NCBI GenBank assembly: GCA_016858145.1
Contig: JAEHOE010000081.1
Span: forward strand, 62,001 to 126,000
Length of the DNA: 64,000 bases
DNA from: Edaphochlamys debaryana
Taxonomy: Eukaryota > Chlorophyta > Chlorophyceae > Chlamydomonadales
Direction: 5' to 3'
Shown here: positions 12,501-22,737 of the stretch, piece after piece
How positions within the stretch are numbered: the stretch's first letter is position 1
Layout: every line of letters begins with the position of its first letter
The notes under the pieces: generated by a model
Database searches by the model: none
What the model was told of the DNA's origin: nothing
What the model saw: the letters and a program-made list of their open reading frames with translations, nothing else
Program-made: the position numbers and the translations under genes

Positions 12501-13306
12501 GCGGCCTCGTCGCCCCGCTCCCCGCCATGTGGGTCATGTGGGTCGGGCCCGGGACACTGCAGCACGCACCGAGCTACCGCGGGCAGCAGCCTGCTCTCCG
12601 CCAGCGACCGGGCCAGCTGTGCGGAGGCCGCCGGAAGGGGCGGCGAACAGGCACCCTCCGGGGTGGCGGCTGGGCAGCCGTGCAAGAGGCTGCACGCCAG
12701 GCTGGCGTACTCGGCGAGGCCGCGGGCCATGTCAGGGCAGTGCCAGGCCACCCGGGCAAGCGCCTCGGGCTCCCGCCCGTAGGCGGCGCAGCCCAGGGCG
12801 GCGTCCGCCACCGCCCGCAGGAAGGGCGGCTGCCAGAGCGGGCCCGACAGGAGCGGGCCGTGCCCCGCCTGAGCGCCCCTGGCCGCCCGAACCGGTGAGA
12901 CCAGGTGCTCCAGCAGCGACAAGACCTGCGCTTGAGTGGTGAAGAGCCGCGCTGTCGTACGGTTGCGGTCCTGGGAGCTCTGCGGCGCGCTGGCGAGGGA
13001 TTCCACCAGAGGCAGGATAGCTGACATGCGGGCCGTCAGCCAGGGGACCGTGCCGGCCTCCTCGCACGCCTGAGTCCACAGCTTCATGGCGTCGGTCGCC
13101 TCGGATGGCGTGCTCATCACGAATGCCTTAAGCTGTGAGGCTGACTCCTGCAGAGCAACGCGGGCTGCTTCCCACGCTTCGGTCCTGCGGGGCCGAGGGG
13201 CGGGCGGCGGCGAGGCCGGAGAGGTTGGGTGGGGCCGAGGCCAGGGAAAAGCTGCCTGCCGCCGCCGCCGCCAGCACCGTTGATCCATGCTTACGGGCAT
13301 GGACAT
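9599..13306 (-). CDS. MYND1: large MYND zinc-finger protein (reading frame break at a 16-bp repeat)
   Basis: Inferred exons: A from about 13306 to 12094, B to 11854, C 11711-11589, D 11188-9599 (530 codons). Exon D ends in a C-terminal MYND finger: CAYPGCL, then LQKCGRCKCVRYCGPDCAAA and HWREGHEGECHSH, i.e. the C-x2-C ... C-x3-C-x7-H-x3-C zinc-ligand pattern. MYND fingers bind proline-rich partners; many green-algal proteins carry one. The rest is Ala/Leu-rich helical sequence with no domain I recognise. The start is uncertain: ATGs at 13306, 13300 and 13288 are in frame, and a pyrimidine tract ending in CAG near 13188 could instead be an acceptor. Frames A and B do not join: a 16-bp tandem duplication (12062-12093) shifts the frame. 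With one unit the reading would continue, so the gene is either broken here or spliced in a way I cannot see. Confidence 0.72.
12062..12093. repeat. 16-bp tandem duplication inside MYND1
   Basis: gcgtgtgcgtactcca occurs twice in direct succession. On the coding strand the frame before it (…PARPGLEYAHA) and after it (YAHAVTLNVLYYTLHV) would be continuous with a single unit. The same doubled unit is at 25209-25240 in the second segmental copy, so it predates that duplication. Confidence 0.9.
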
Positions 13307-14166
13307 GAAGCCTATGCACACCGTGCCGCCAGGGAGGTATGGGTCTCGCGACGCACCGGCCGGTTACATTGCATCCTCGCGACGCCGGAAGCCACCGGGC
13401 ATCAGCGGCTCTGTCAAGGACTTCACTAGCGACCTGGAAGCCCCTCAGCCGCTGCGTGAAAACTGCTCTGGACAAGTGCGCCATCCGGTTGGTGCGACTG
13501 CCATCGATTGGCGGAAGAGCTGGCGTGGTAGGCAAGCAGCTTTGTGGCAAGTGCGATGTACAGGTGTAAGATATGGTATACGCGGTTCTGTCGCCGCGCT
13601 TGCCCTCGCCGTGCCCCATGAGTTCATGGCCTGGCCCACCCGCCTCAACCTCACCCCTGCGCATTCTCCCCCCATGGCCCTCGTCGCAGAGCGCGACTGC
13701 GTGCCCCGCTCGTGCCCCCAGGCATGCAGCACCATGCCAGCGCCTGTCAGCCTCCACCCTTCCGCAACCCATGCCACACCTCCACCTGCACCCTGCCTTG
13801 CACCACACGCCCAGTCATACTGCCCCCGCTCAACGTGTGCCCCGCCGCCTCTGCCTCGCCCGTAGTCCCACCCCTTCATAAACCTCGTCAGATCAATCCT
13901 CCGCAGCCATCTCCTACTCTGCACTGGTTGCTCCCCTGTCCGCCTCCGCCTCGGCCCCCGCCTCGGCCTGCACCCACGCCAGCGCCTCGGTCTGCCAACG
14001 CTTTAATGCAAATACGCAGCGGCGCCTTCCAGCATTAAGCTTGATGCGCACCGAGGTCCAGCCACAGCCTTATGCTGCCGTCGAGCCGTGGAGCCCCGTG
14101 GAGCCCGCTACCATCCACTGAGGCACGTGGTCCGGTGCGCGCTAGCGCAGTGCCTGTCACGTCCCG
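13307..14166. other. intergenic: MYND1 upstream region and ANK2 3' flank
   Basis: No gene seen. The left part (to 13397) is the end of the segmental duplication; the right part is the ANK 3'-flank repeat and the bases just below the ANK2 stop codon. Around 14110-14185 the words cccgctaccatccact are repeated twice. Confidence 0.55.
13704..14000. repeat. ANK 3'-flank repeat, copy 2 (partner 5745-6002)
   Basis: Same block order as 5745-6002 (cgtgcccccaggcatgcagc, cagatcaatcctccgc, tactctgcactggttgct). It lies 3' of ANK2, in the same relative place as the partner does to ANK1. Confidence 0.8.
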
Positions 14167-16305
14167 CTACCATCCACTCCGCATGCGGTTCATGGCTTGA
14201 ACCAACCACCGCACAGCCCCCCCAACGCCCTTGCCAGCCCCGCCCCTCTTCGCATCGGCCTTCGCCTCCGCCTCCGCCTCCGCCTCGGCCTGCAGCCAGG
14301 CGAGCACCTCGGTTCGCCACCCCGCCAGCGCTCGGACGCTGCGGGCCGCGTCCGCCGCCGCTGCCAAGTCCACCTTCCCCACGGCCCCCCGCAGCCAGCG
14401 CAGCGCCGGCAGGGGCGCCCGCTTCTCCCTGATCGCTCTCGCCACCAGTGCCTTCTTCTCCCGCTGTGTGCGGCCCAGGGGCAGGCCCAGGCGCCGCAGG
14501 GCCTCCAGGGTCAGCAGGTCGCCGCGCCCGGCAACGTCCATGTACGCGAAACGAGAGGCGTAGGCGCCCTGTGGTTTGGGTGGAGGGGTGGATGGGATTT
14601 GGGGGGTCAAGAAGGCAGGGCACAGGGCCAAGTACGTACGGGCAGAAGGTGTCCTGAGGCCAGGGCGGGGATGCAGGGGCGGCGGGGGCAATGCAGGACG
14701 GGGGGAGGGTGCAGTGGGCGAGGTCAGGGCGATGTAGCTGAGACAGTCGACACCCGAGAGCGAAGGACCGGGAAGGACAGGGGGTACGCAACACTGCGTA
14801 CGGCATGCATGCACAGACCTGCATGTCCGTGCCCCACTCCGCCAGCAGCTCGAGCACTGCCACGCAGCCGCCATCGGTAGCCGAGTCCCAGGGGTCCGAG
14901 CCGGGCCTCAAGCCCCTCTCGTGCAGCCACGTCACCAGCTCCAGGCTCCCGGACCGGAGGGCCGAACTGAAGGCCGGGGACCCCGCGGCGTGCAGCGCTT
15001 CGGCACCGAAAGTCTCCTCCACCCAGCTGACCGTCTCCACGCTCCCAGAGAGGCAAGCATAGGCCACCAGCTCCTCAGCCGCGCCCAACGGGTAGCCCGC
15101 GGCGTGCAGCGTCCTCAGCACCTCCGGTTGGCCCCGCTGTGCCGCACCCAAGATAAAACCCTGCCATACGGTGATCAGCCGCAAGCCCCGGGCCAGGAGC
15201 CACCGTACAGCGTCGGCCCGGCCCTGCAGAGCTGCTGCGCTAATTGCAGTGCCGTCGACCGGGAAGCCCATGCCCTCCACCAGCAGGGTCAGCCGGGCGA
15301 GGGCGTCGGGGCAGGAGGCGGCGGCTTCGCAGGCGCGTGGGCCTTGCTCCGCACCCTGCGAGGGGGATGGCTTTGAGGGTCAGTACAGCGGTATGCCCCA
15401 CCCTGTAAGATTGGCGAAGGGAGGGGCTACCCCACCACATCGTCCAAACCCGAAGTTGTATACACAGCACGACGGCATTATCCAAGAATTAAGGTGCCCC
15501 TGTTCCCCCTCCCTGCATACGGTACCCTACAGGCCTACGCATGATTCGTTCCTGCTCCTCCCACCTGCTCCAGCAGCCACGCCACCTTGGCCGCCCAGTC
15601 GGGGGTGGGGCTGCGGGCGGCCGAGTCGACAGCAGCGCTCAGCGGGATGGGGCCGGAGTCGCCTCCCCGCTCTCGCCACAGCTCCTGGAGGGTTCCCAGG
15701 TCGCAGCCCTCCGCGGCATCCCGCAGTAAGCCCCCCGTGACGACATTGCGCAGGAGGGCCCGCACGAGCTCCGGGTGACCCCCGCGTGCAGCTGACAGCA
15801 CGCACTCCTGGCTCCAGGCGCATCCCTGCTCCAGGAGCCACTCGCAGATCTCCGCATGGCCGCCCTTGGCGGCGGCGGTGAGGGGACTTCTGCCCGGGTC
15901 CTCCATCGGGCACCCCCGCTCCGCCAGCCAGCGGCACACGTGCAGCTGGCCGGCGGCAGCGGCTGCCGCCATCACCTCCGCGGTCAGGCACAGCCCCGCT
16001 GCCGCCAGAGCCACCTCCAGGTTACCCACATCCCCGCTGGCGGCCGTCAGGCACACCAGCTGCAGCCGCCGCTTGTAGGAGAGGGCGCGGCAGGCGCCGG
16101 GCCCGGACCAGTGCTCGGCGAAGCAGGCCGAAGCTGGGAAGGGCTGCGAGAGCCGCACCACGGTGTGCGCCCCGAACAGCTCAGCTGTAGAGCGGCTCAC
16201 GGGTCGTAGAGAGCAAGCTATCCCGTTGGGCGGCAGGAAGCTCGCGATGCGGCCCAGGATGTCCGGGCAGAAGACCTCCGCGGGCGCATTCGGGTTCGCG
16301 GCCAT
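14167..16305 (-). CDS. ANK2: F-box-like / ankyrin-repeat protein, intact
   Basis: Exons 16305-15565, 15355-14819 and 14568-14167, phase 0 throughout, about 559 aa. Start MAANPNAPAEV; F-box-like CPDILGRIASFLPPNGIA at about 12-30. Exon 1 ends in PTPDWAAKVAWLLEQ as in all paralogues. Exon 2 carries SCPDALARLTLLVEGMGFPV and the ankyrin-like blocks; exon 3 starts GAYASRFAYMDVAGRGDLLT and ends NRMRSGW, the same ending as ANK1. Cys-14 replaces the usual CG of the F-box-like start, and exon 1 lacks about 14 residues relative to ANK1. Upstream sequence (16396-17515) matches the interval between ANK4 and OGG1, so this gene was copied together with that flank. Confidence 0.82.
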
Positions 16306-16395
16306 GACTACTGTGTACGTTTGTATCTATATGCGATATAGAATTGCGCACCGATCGGGACTTCCTCCCCCGATCCCCGTCGATCAACCCCTCCG

Positions 16396-16588
16396 GCCCG
16401 GCCGAGCGTGCCATCGCTGCACTATTCTGTAAACCCCTCCGGCCCATGCCGGTGCAGTTTTCGGCCCCCCCGCACAGCGCAAGATGAGTTCCGGCAGCCT
16501 GCAGTTCCCGGTAACCCGTGACCGAGCACCCTGCATTGTGCGACTTGCACCCTGACGGGCCGCGACGGGCCTGACCCGACGACCTTCT
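16396..16588. repeat. ANK upstream flank, copy A part 1 (partner 34102-34302)
   Basis: From gcccggccgagcgtgccatc to cccgacgacctt, colinear with 34102-34302. It contains aacccctccggcccatgccg and gtaacccgtgacc in both copies. Confidence 0.88.
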
Positions 16589-17170
16589 CGCAGGCCTGGT
16601 CTCACCTCGGTGGGGACCCATGTCCAGACTTTGGACCCCCTTAACACCAGACCGCCAAACTCGGACTAGGGGTGCTATGTGCCGCCATGGGGGAACTGAG
16701 GGGGCCTGGGTTGGGCCCTGTTGGGCCTGCCTGGGTGGGTCGGGGACGTGCCGCCAACCGACCGCCGGAGCCCACTTGAGAAGTCTTATGCTACCAGGAG
16801 GCCATATAAATAGGTCGGACTCGTTTTGGTAGCGGTCGCTGGGTCCGCGATTCTGCAACATGCGGACCGTCGGCGGGCTCGCCTGGGGCTTGCGGCCAGC
16901 GCATAATACTCCAACGGCCTTCTAGCCCAATGACATGTGTCCTGTGCTTCTTCTTGAGGCAGCAAGTGCCCCTGAACTGCGACATGCGAGAGCATGCGAG
17001 GATCCCAGCGACTAGGTCGCTCCCGCACTCGCTTGGGACACCATAAGGGTGACCATAACATTCAGGCCGGTTGGGAGGCACGGGCGGAAGTAAGCCCGGG
17101 TCGCCTTCTCGCTCCACCACCCCTGCGCTCCACTACGCTGCACGGCCCCTGCGAGCACAGCACCCCTGCG
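16589..17170. other. block present only in copy A of the ANK-OGG1 flank
   Basis: About 580 bp that interrupts the alignment between 16396-17515 and 34102-35062: in the partner, gacgacctt is followed almost directly by ctccacgtccagcc. No gene or clear terminal repeat is visible; the word cacccctgcgctccac appears twice near its right end (about 17119 and 17155). It may be an insertion in copy A or a deletion in the partner. Confidence 0.6.
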
Positions 17171-17515
17171 CTCCACGTCCAGCCAGCAAGCCCCCACGAA
17201 GTCCGTAGGCTTCCCTACCAGCCCACAGTCCTCACAGAGGACCTCTGGGCGCGGCATCACGATGCCATCCCATCCTGCCTGACCTTGGACCTGTTCGGAA
17301 GGTACGTGCCTTGCCAGGTGTCCTGCCCGCTGCCCCCGCCGTGACGTGGCAACAGCCTGCACACACACGCCCGCACACACGCGCCCCCAACACTACATGC
17401 TTCCTCGCTCACCCCTGCGCACCCTCGCACCCGCGCGTGCCCACACCATCACTCGCCGCCCGCAGCCCTCCGCCGCCCCCTCCTGGCAGCCGCCTGCAGC
17501 TTCGCCTGCAGCTTC
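17171..17515. repeat. ANK upstream flank, copy A part 2, with the tail end of OGG1
   Basis: Colinear with 34307-34481 joined to 34919-35062. The right end corresponds to the OGG1 3' flank and about the last 55 bp of its coding exon (stop at 35007), so copy A carries a truncated OGG1 tail. It preserves the uninterrupted sequence cccccgccgtgacg-tggc at 17333-17350, the empty target site of the insertion at 34482. Confidence 0.9.
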
Positions 17516-18822
17516 GCCGCACCCCCTGCCCCACCCCTCCTGCCTCATGGGAGAGGCACCCAACATGAGACTGCTGCTTTTTGCACCCCCCAGAACACGG
17601 TCATCGGAATCGAGGGCAGAGCTGAAACTTGGAAGGGACCTAGATAGACTCCTTAGCTACAGATACGCATAGCTCCCATCCCTGCCCTCGGTTCCGAAAG
17701 TGTCTTCCATAGGCGTTAAAGCTCCCATCCCTGCCCTCGGTTCCGAAAGTGTCTTCCAGAAGGGCTGATGCAGCGACACCGGGTCGACTAGGTACCCAAG
17801 CAGTCCCCTTCGGCGCAGAATCCCCTGTTCCTGTTGCTGCTATCTATCATCAGCATAGGGGGCGTGCAGGGGTTTGAGCGGAGGCTCGAAAACCGCACGT
17901 TTGAGGCGCGTGTCGATAGCGGGGTGTGGACGCGTCGGTCATAACCCGCCCAATTTTAGCGCTTGAATTAGGGCCCCGTTTGCGCAAACGTCATCGTAAA
18001 CATACCTTGACACATATAAGCGCATTCGCAACTGCTATGGCGGCCGGCTGACGCCGGAAAGCCGGCATCGGTGGCTCGGCGACCTTAACTTGTTTGCGTG
18101 CTTCAAGAACACCAAGTATGATGTAGGTAAGCAGTAGGGATCTGGTGGTCCGGCGCGCGAGGCCAAAAGCCGGAGTCAAGACGACGGTGCAATTCCGGCC
18201 CTTTCATAGCTGCTGCCGCATGGTTTGAAGCGCGACCCGCCCCAGCTGTATCTAAGCTGCATGAGGTGTCAGCAAGGGTGCATTTGCGTGCACTCTCGGC
18301 CCTCGCGAGGCGGACATGCGTGCACGCCTTCGCAAGGTGGCCACACGTCGTGTTTAGCCACACCCGAAGGCGGCAGTCGACTACTTGTAGTAGTACTAAA
18401 GGCTTGCGAGGGAAATCGGGGGAGCAAAGAGTTCTGGCCTTGCCTCTGCACGGTGCCTTCCCCATGAGCCCTCCTGCCCTCCACTCCTTCTCCTCCTGCA
18501 CCAGCCGCCCCCGGCCTTGCCCGCCCCCGCGCCGCCCGCTTTCAGCACCCGTGCACAAACCCCGTCAAAGGCTCAGGGGCTCGGGCCCTCGGGCCTGCCT
18601 CCCTTGCCCAATAAACTCATTCCCCGCCCCCGGATGCCGTCGGCAAGCGAGGCCCGTGACGCCGTCTGGAACATTCCTCCTGCAACACGGTGCTCTCGTG
18701 CTTGCCCGTGTCCTTGGCCCGGCCCTGGCCCTGGCCTCCACCCCAGGCCTCCGGTCCCAGGCCCCAGGCCCCAGCAGTAAACCCCAGCAGGACGGAAGCC
18801 TGCCGCACATGGCCGGGTCTCT
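17516..18822. other. intergenic upstream of the LINE fragment
   Basis: No gene seen. A 39-bp direct repeat and an inverted repeat lie at 17598-17758 (separate entry). The part nearest 18823 may belong to the retroelement, but no boundary or target-site duplication could be found. Confidence 0.5.
17598..17758. repeat. inverted and direct repeat cluster
   Basis: A 39-bp word beginning agctcccatccctgccctcg occurs at 17671-17709 and again at 17720-17758. Upstream, tcggaatcgagggcag at about 17598-17613 is the reverse complement, with one mismatch, of ctgccctcggttccga inside each direct copy, so the region can fold as a hairpin. It could be the edge of a small non-autonomous transposon. Confidence 0.6.
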
Positions 18823-20904
18823 ATGGACCGAAAGGCCCTGCGGCCCGCGCCGCCGCCCGCGCCGCCGCCCGCGCCGCCGCCTGGCCTGCCGCCCGCGCCG
18901 CCGCCTGGCCTGCCGCCCGCGCCGCCGCCTGAGCCGCCGCCCGCGCCGCCGCCTGGCCTGCCACCCGCGCCGCCGCCTGGCCTGCCGCCCGCGCCGCCGC
19001 CTGAGCCGCCGCCCGGCCTGCCGCCCGCACCGCCACCCCCTGATACCTCACTGCGAACCGTCGTGAAGGCCAAGACCCTGGGGGTAACAGTCGCCAACAC
19101 CGCCGCCCTGTGCAAGCCGGCCATCGCCCTGGATGGAGTCTACTCGGCTCTAACCAAGCTGGTGTCCCTGAATCTTTCAGCCTTTGGGAGAGCGTCGACG
19201 GCCTCTGGCTACGCAATCTCCAAGGTCCTGTACCACCTGGAATTCGCTTTCCCCCCCCCGCCCGAGCTGCAGCGACTCTGCAGCACGGTCGCAGCCATGG
19301 TGGACCGCAGCATGACGCCGGCGGCACACGCCAGTAACCCACACGCTCGCCTACCGGGGATAGGCTACAAGGCGATGTGCGTCCCCCCGGAGGACGGAGG
19401 GCTCGGCCTCCTCCCGGTGGTAGAACACGTACGGGCCCGACAAGCGGTGCTGGCGACACGCTGCGTGCTGGGCAGCTGCCCGAACCTCCTCCGCTTCAGG
19501 CCAGTGTGGCCGACGGTCGCAATGGAGCTCCTCCGACGAACGCACCCGGCCGTACACCCCCTCTGCCTCTTCACAGCCCAGCGGGCAGGCCCCAACGCCG
19601 CCACCAAGGTGCTGGGGACCACGGCAAACAGCCCCTGCCCGACGCTGAACATGATAACGGGGGCACTCCTTCATCTCCCCCGGGTTGAGTTGATCAAGAG
19701 CCCCGCGGTGGGGCCGTGGGTACACAGCGCGCCAGTATGGGGAAATCCGGCCCTCAGACCCGCAGCAGCGGGCCGTGGGGGGCTGGAAAGCATGTATGCG
19801 GACCTGATGGGTATCAATGAATTGAGGACTGTTGGCCAACTAGTAAGAGCCTATAGGGCAGGGGCGGGAGCAAGGGCGGGGCTCAGTGGAGCCCAGGGGG
19901 GCAGGCTGCCACCGATGGCTAGGAGCGAGTGCTCAAGGAAGGTGAAAGAGAACATCGTAGTTGGTCTGTGGGGACGAGGGGGGTATGAGTCTCTACCCGC
20001 AGCGCTACGCAATGGCCCTGCGCTCCTAGGGAGGATCGATAGCTTGATGGGCCATATTCCCGTACCGTGGGTGCAAGCAGCAACGGAGGTGGAAGAGAAC
20101 CCGGACTTGGCCTGCCCAGAGGAGGAGGCATGGAAAGAACTCTTGGGATGCATAGGTTGGCGGATCGGACAGACGCTTGTGTCAGCGGCTAGGCTGTCGG
20201 TGAGCTTGGCCACGGCCCTGCAGATGGAGCCCGCTGTTGAGTATGTGAAAGGCAAGCATTTGAATTTTGTGGCAGAGGCGCTGAGTGGTGGGGTAGGGGA
20301 CGAGTCAGACCTGTTGGACCTACAAGCCACCTTGCGCAGGCTGTGGGCCCTGCGCTGGGAGAACGTGTGGAAGGAAGCTTTCTGGCGCTTGGCGCTCAAC
20401 GGCTTTACTGGCTTTTCGGCACATGAAGGAACGGCCACGTGCCCATGTGAGATTGCGATGCACGGAGGGGACAGATTGCACCACTTTTGGAAATGCTACT
20501 TGGCTGAGGGCCTGGTTGATGAGATGTGCGCGTGTCTAGGGGGCGAGCAGGGCATGCCATGGACCTGGCCACTTCGCCGGTTCAATCTTTGGCTGGCTCG
20601 ACCAACGGAGGGAGTTGACCAGAGAGTGTGGGATGTGGTGTGTCTTGCAGCCACGACAGCCATGGAGAAGGGACGCCGATATCTATACGCGACAAGGGAG
20701 AATGGGAATCGCCTCGGGGTGCTGAACCGTGGACGTGTGTTGGTGTCAGCTGAGTTTTGGGGAGCGCTTCACTCTTTTGCTGCGCTCAGGCCACCAAGTG
20801 GCTGGGAGACAATACCGGCGGACCACCCTTTCCTGCGAGTCTCAGGTGGCAGATTGACTGTGCAGGAGCCCCCAGGCGTCCTGGCCTTGATTGACGATGA
20901 TTAA
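18823..20904 (+). mobile_element. 5'-truncated LINE (L1-type) ORF2 C-terminal region, open for 693 codons
   Basis: Open frame from ATG 18823 to TAA 20904. Residues about 1-70 are a proline-rich repeat. From about 75 the sequence looks like the region after the reverse-transcriptase palm of plant/algal L1-type elements: LGVTVANTA, then LSAFGRASTASGYAISKVLY (fingers-thumb/connection). Near residue 540 is a zf-RVT-like zinc knuckle, C-x-C ... HGGDRLHHFWKC. No YADD catalytic motif and no endonuclease domain are present, so it cannot copy itself. Codon and base use is less GC-rich than in the host genes. No poly(A) tail or target-site duplication seen at the 3' end. Whether the frame is expressed is unknown; intactness suggests a recent insertion or a domesticated fragment. 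Confidence 0.8.
18839..19035 (+). repeat. 24-bp coding tandem repeat (PPAPPPGL units)
   Basis: Imperfect copies of ccgcccgcgccgccgcctgg followed by cctg, encoding PPAPPPGL or PPAPPPEP units at the start of the LINE-derived frame. All unit lengths are multiples of three, so the frame is kept. Confidence 0.9.
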
Positions 20905-21225
20905 AGGCACAGCGGAATTAGTGGAATAGTACTGAGGGGGGCTCTACGGGCCCGACCCTAGCAACGTGGTGTGACGACCGAAAGTCAGTCACGTTGCGTG
21001 GGTGTCGGTGTGCAGGTGGCACACCCAGTAGGTGGCGCTCTCGCTCAACCCCTCCCCTTCTGGAGGCGGTTCCTGCTGTAACCATCGCATCCTGCGGCTG
21101 CAACCAAGCAAAGCCACGCAGCACCGCGCCAGCATGCACCCGACTTCGCACGCCCGTCCTCCGGGAACACAGGCTCGTTGCCCCAACTGTACCCGCACCT
21201 CCCGCGGTCACCCATCGCCCCGTGC
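20905..21225. other. intergenic, possible LINE 3' end
   Basis: About 320 bp without a gene. It may include the 3' untranslated part of the LINE fragment and the 3' flank of ANK3; no boundary is visible. Confidence 0.45.
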
Positions 21226-21838
21226 CTACTGTACTACTCCCCCCTCAGCCTCCGCCTGCGCTTCGGCCTGCGCCCACGCCAGCACCTCCGCACGCCACCC
21301 CGCCAGCACGGGAGTACTGCGGGCCGCCGCAACCGCCGCGGCCCAGTCCACCTCGCCCACGGCTTCCCGCAACCAGCGCAGAGCAGGCAGGGGCGCCTGC
21401 TTACTAATGGCTGTTCCCACCAGGGCCCAGTTCTCCCCTTGTGTGCGGCCCAGGGGCACGCCCAGGCGCCGCAGGGCCTCCAGGGTCAGCAGGTCGCCGA
21501 CCTTGGCCGCCATGAGGTACGGCCCCTGTGTTACAATGGGGCTCTAGGGTCTAGGGTAATGGCGGGGGAGGGCGGAGGAGGGGTGGAGGAGGCATCTGGG
21601 TCAGGGTTTGAGGGAGGCGAGCGAAGGACTAAAGCGGCTTTGCAGAGCAAAGTGTCAAAGCCGGACGCACCTGCACATCCGCGCCCCACTCCGCCAGCAG
21701 CTCGAGCAATGCCATGCAGCCGCCCTCGGCAGCAGCGCGCCAGGGGTTGGGGCTCGGGTGCAGGCCCCGCTCGCGCAGCCACGTCACCAGCTCCAGGCTT
21801 CCAGAGCTGAGGGCCTCACCGGAAGCCCCGGGTGGGTG
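21226..21838 (-). pseudogene. ANK3: 3' remnant of an F-box-like/ankyrin gene
   Basis: Exon 3 is complete (21525-21226: GPYLMAAKVGDLLTLEALRRLGVPL ... ending in an Ala/Glu tail). Exon 2 is left only as 21838-21671 (SGSLELVTWLRERG, GGCMALLELLAEWGADVQ, normal donor at 21671). Immediately above 21838 the sequence changes to the segmental duplication (copy 2). Exon 1 and most of exon 2 are missing from the window next to it, so the gene was truncated by the incoming segment or by the same rearrangement. Confidence 0.85.
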
Positions 21839-22559
21839 GGTGGTGTGTGAAAGCAATGCAGCGCAGAGCACGATGGCCCTAATGGTTGAGCCCCTGACAG
21901 GATATACAAGCTGTGCCAGACCACGCCCAAACACCTCGACACGCCACCCCGCCAACCATGCGAAGGGAGCGCGGACGGGTCCTTCCGGCCCTGCCCCCAA
22001 GCAAGCAGAGAGCGCGCTGATGGAGTCCCTTGACTCTCGCCATGGCGGGTAAGCCTTCTCAGCCACCCTCCAGTACCCAGCTCGGGAGCCCCCTGCCCTC
22101 GATGCCCTGCAATCCCCCCGCTCGCTGCAGCTTTCATGCACATGGCCCTGCTCTGCCCTCCCCAACATCCCCACATCAACCACCTCCCGCGGGCCCCGCC
22201 CAGTCCGTTGATGGCACCACAGGCGTGCAATGCAGGCGGCCCTCCTTGGCTTACTTGCCCAAGCGCAGCTTTAATGTACGCAAGTTCAGGCAGCAATTCC
22301 GACCGCCCATGTCCCCGAATCACGCAGAGCGACCAAGCAGACATAGCGTTGACAGTCCCACGCATGTGCACACCGGGTGCAAGGCATGTCAATAGCAAGT
22401 CCTCTCCCGCAACTTCAGTACAATCCCAAGCACAGTACAGCATGTAGTACAGCATGTAGTTAAGCCAGGGTTAAGCTAAGCCCATGGCAGGCATGTCACG
22501 ATGTAGGGGGCGACCTCATTCCGCGCCGATAGGCCCCAAACACAATCCGAGGAACAGAC

Positions 22560-22643
22560 GGAACTGAACCCACGACCCCTCCCACGCAGCCGGCCACCTC
22601 ACATGGCTGGCGTCTCAGCCCTAGGTCAGGGCGCTGCCACTGA
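22560..22643 (-). other. tRNA-like A-box/B-box pair, second copy
   Basis: Identical to 9421-9504 and carried along in the segmental duplication. Confidence 0.35.
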
Positions 22644-22737
22644 TTCGCCGAGCGAGAGTCATGGCCCGCCCTGGAGCCAACTGATGCGACCTACCGTAAG
22701 TTGGGCAAGTGCGACCTTGATGGCCCATGCAATGCTG

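Larger units (their letters stand above)
8706..13397. repeat. segmental duplication, copy 1 (partner 21840-26623)
   Basis: Starts at gtggtgtgtgaaagcaatgc and ends near gacgccggaagccacc; the same stretch is found about 13.14 kb to the right. By eye, 8706-11100 differs from its partner by only a handful of substitutions and short indels, whereas 12200-13397 is clearly more diverged. It contains the intact-looking MYND gene copy. Confidence 0.93.

Noticed and set aside
11687..13321. Single continuous frame through the whole MYND 5' region
   Set aside because: After the 16-bp repeat it turns into low-complexity Arg/Pro sequence and runs through the intron between exons B and C; the conserved frame is a different one. 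Its first codon is GTG, not ATG.
18839..19035. CRISPR-like regular repeats
   Set aside because: Contiguous coding tandem repeat without spacers, in a nuclear eukaryotic context. No CRISPR array seen anywhere in the window.
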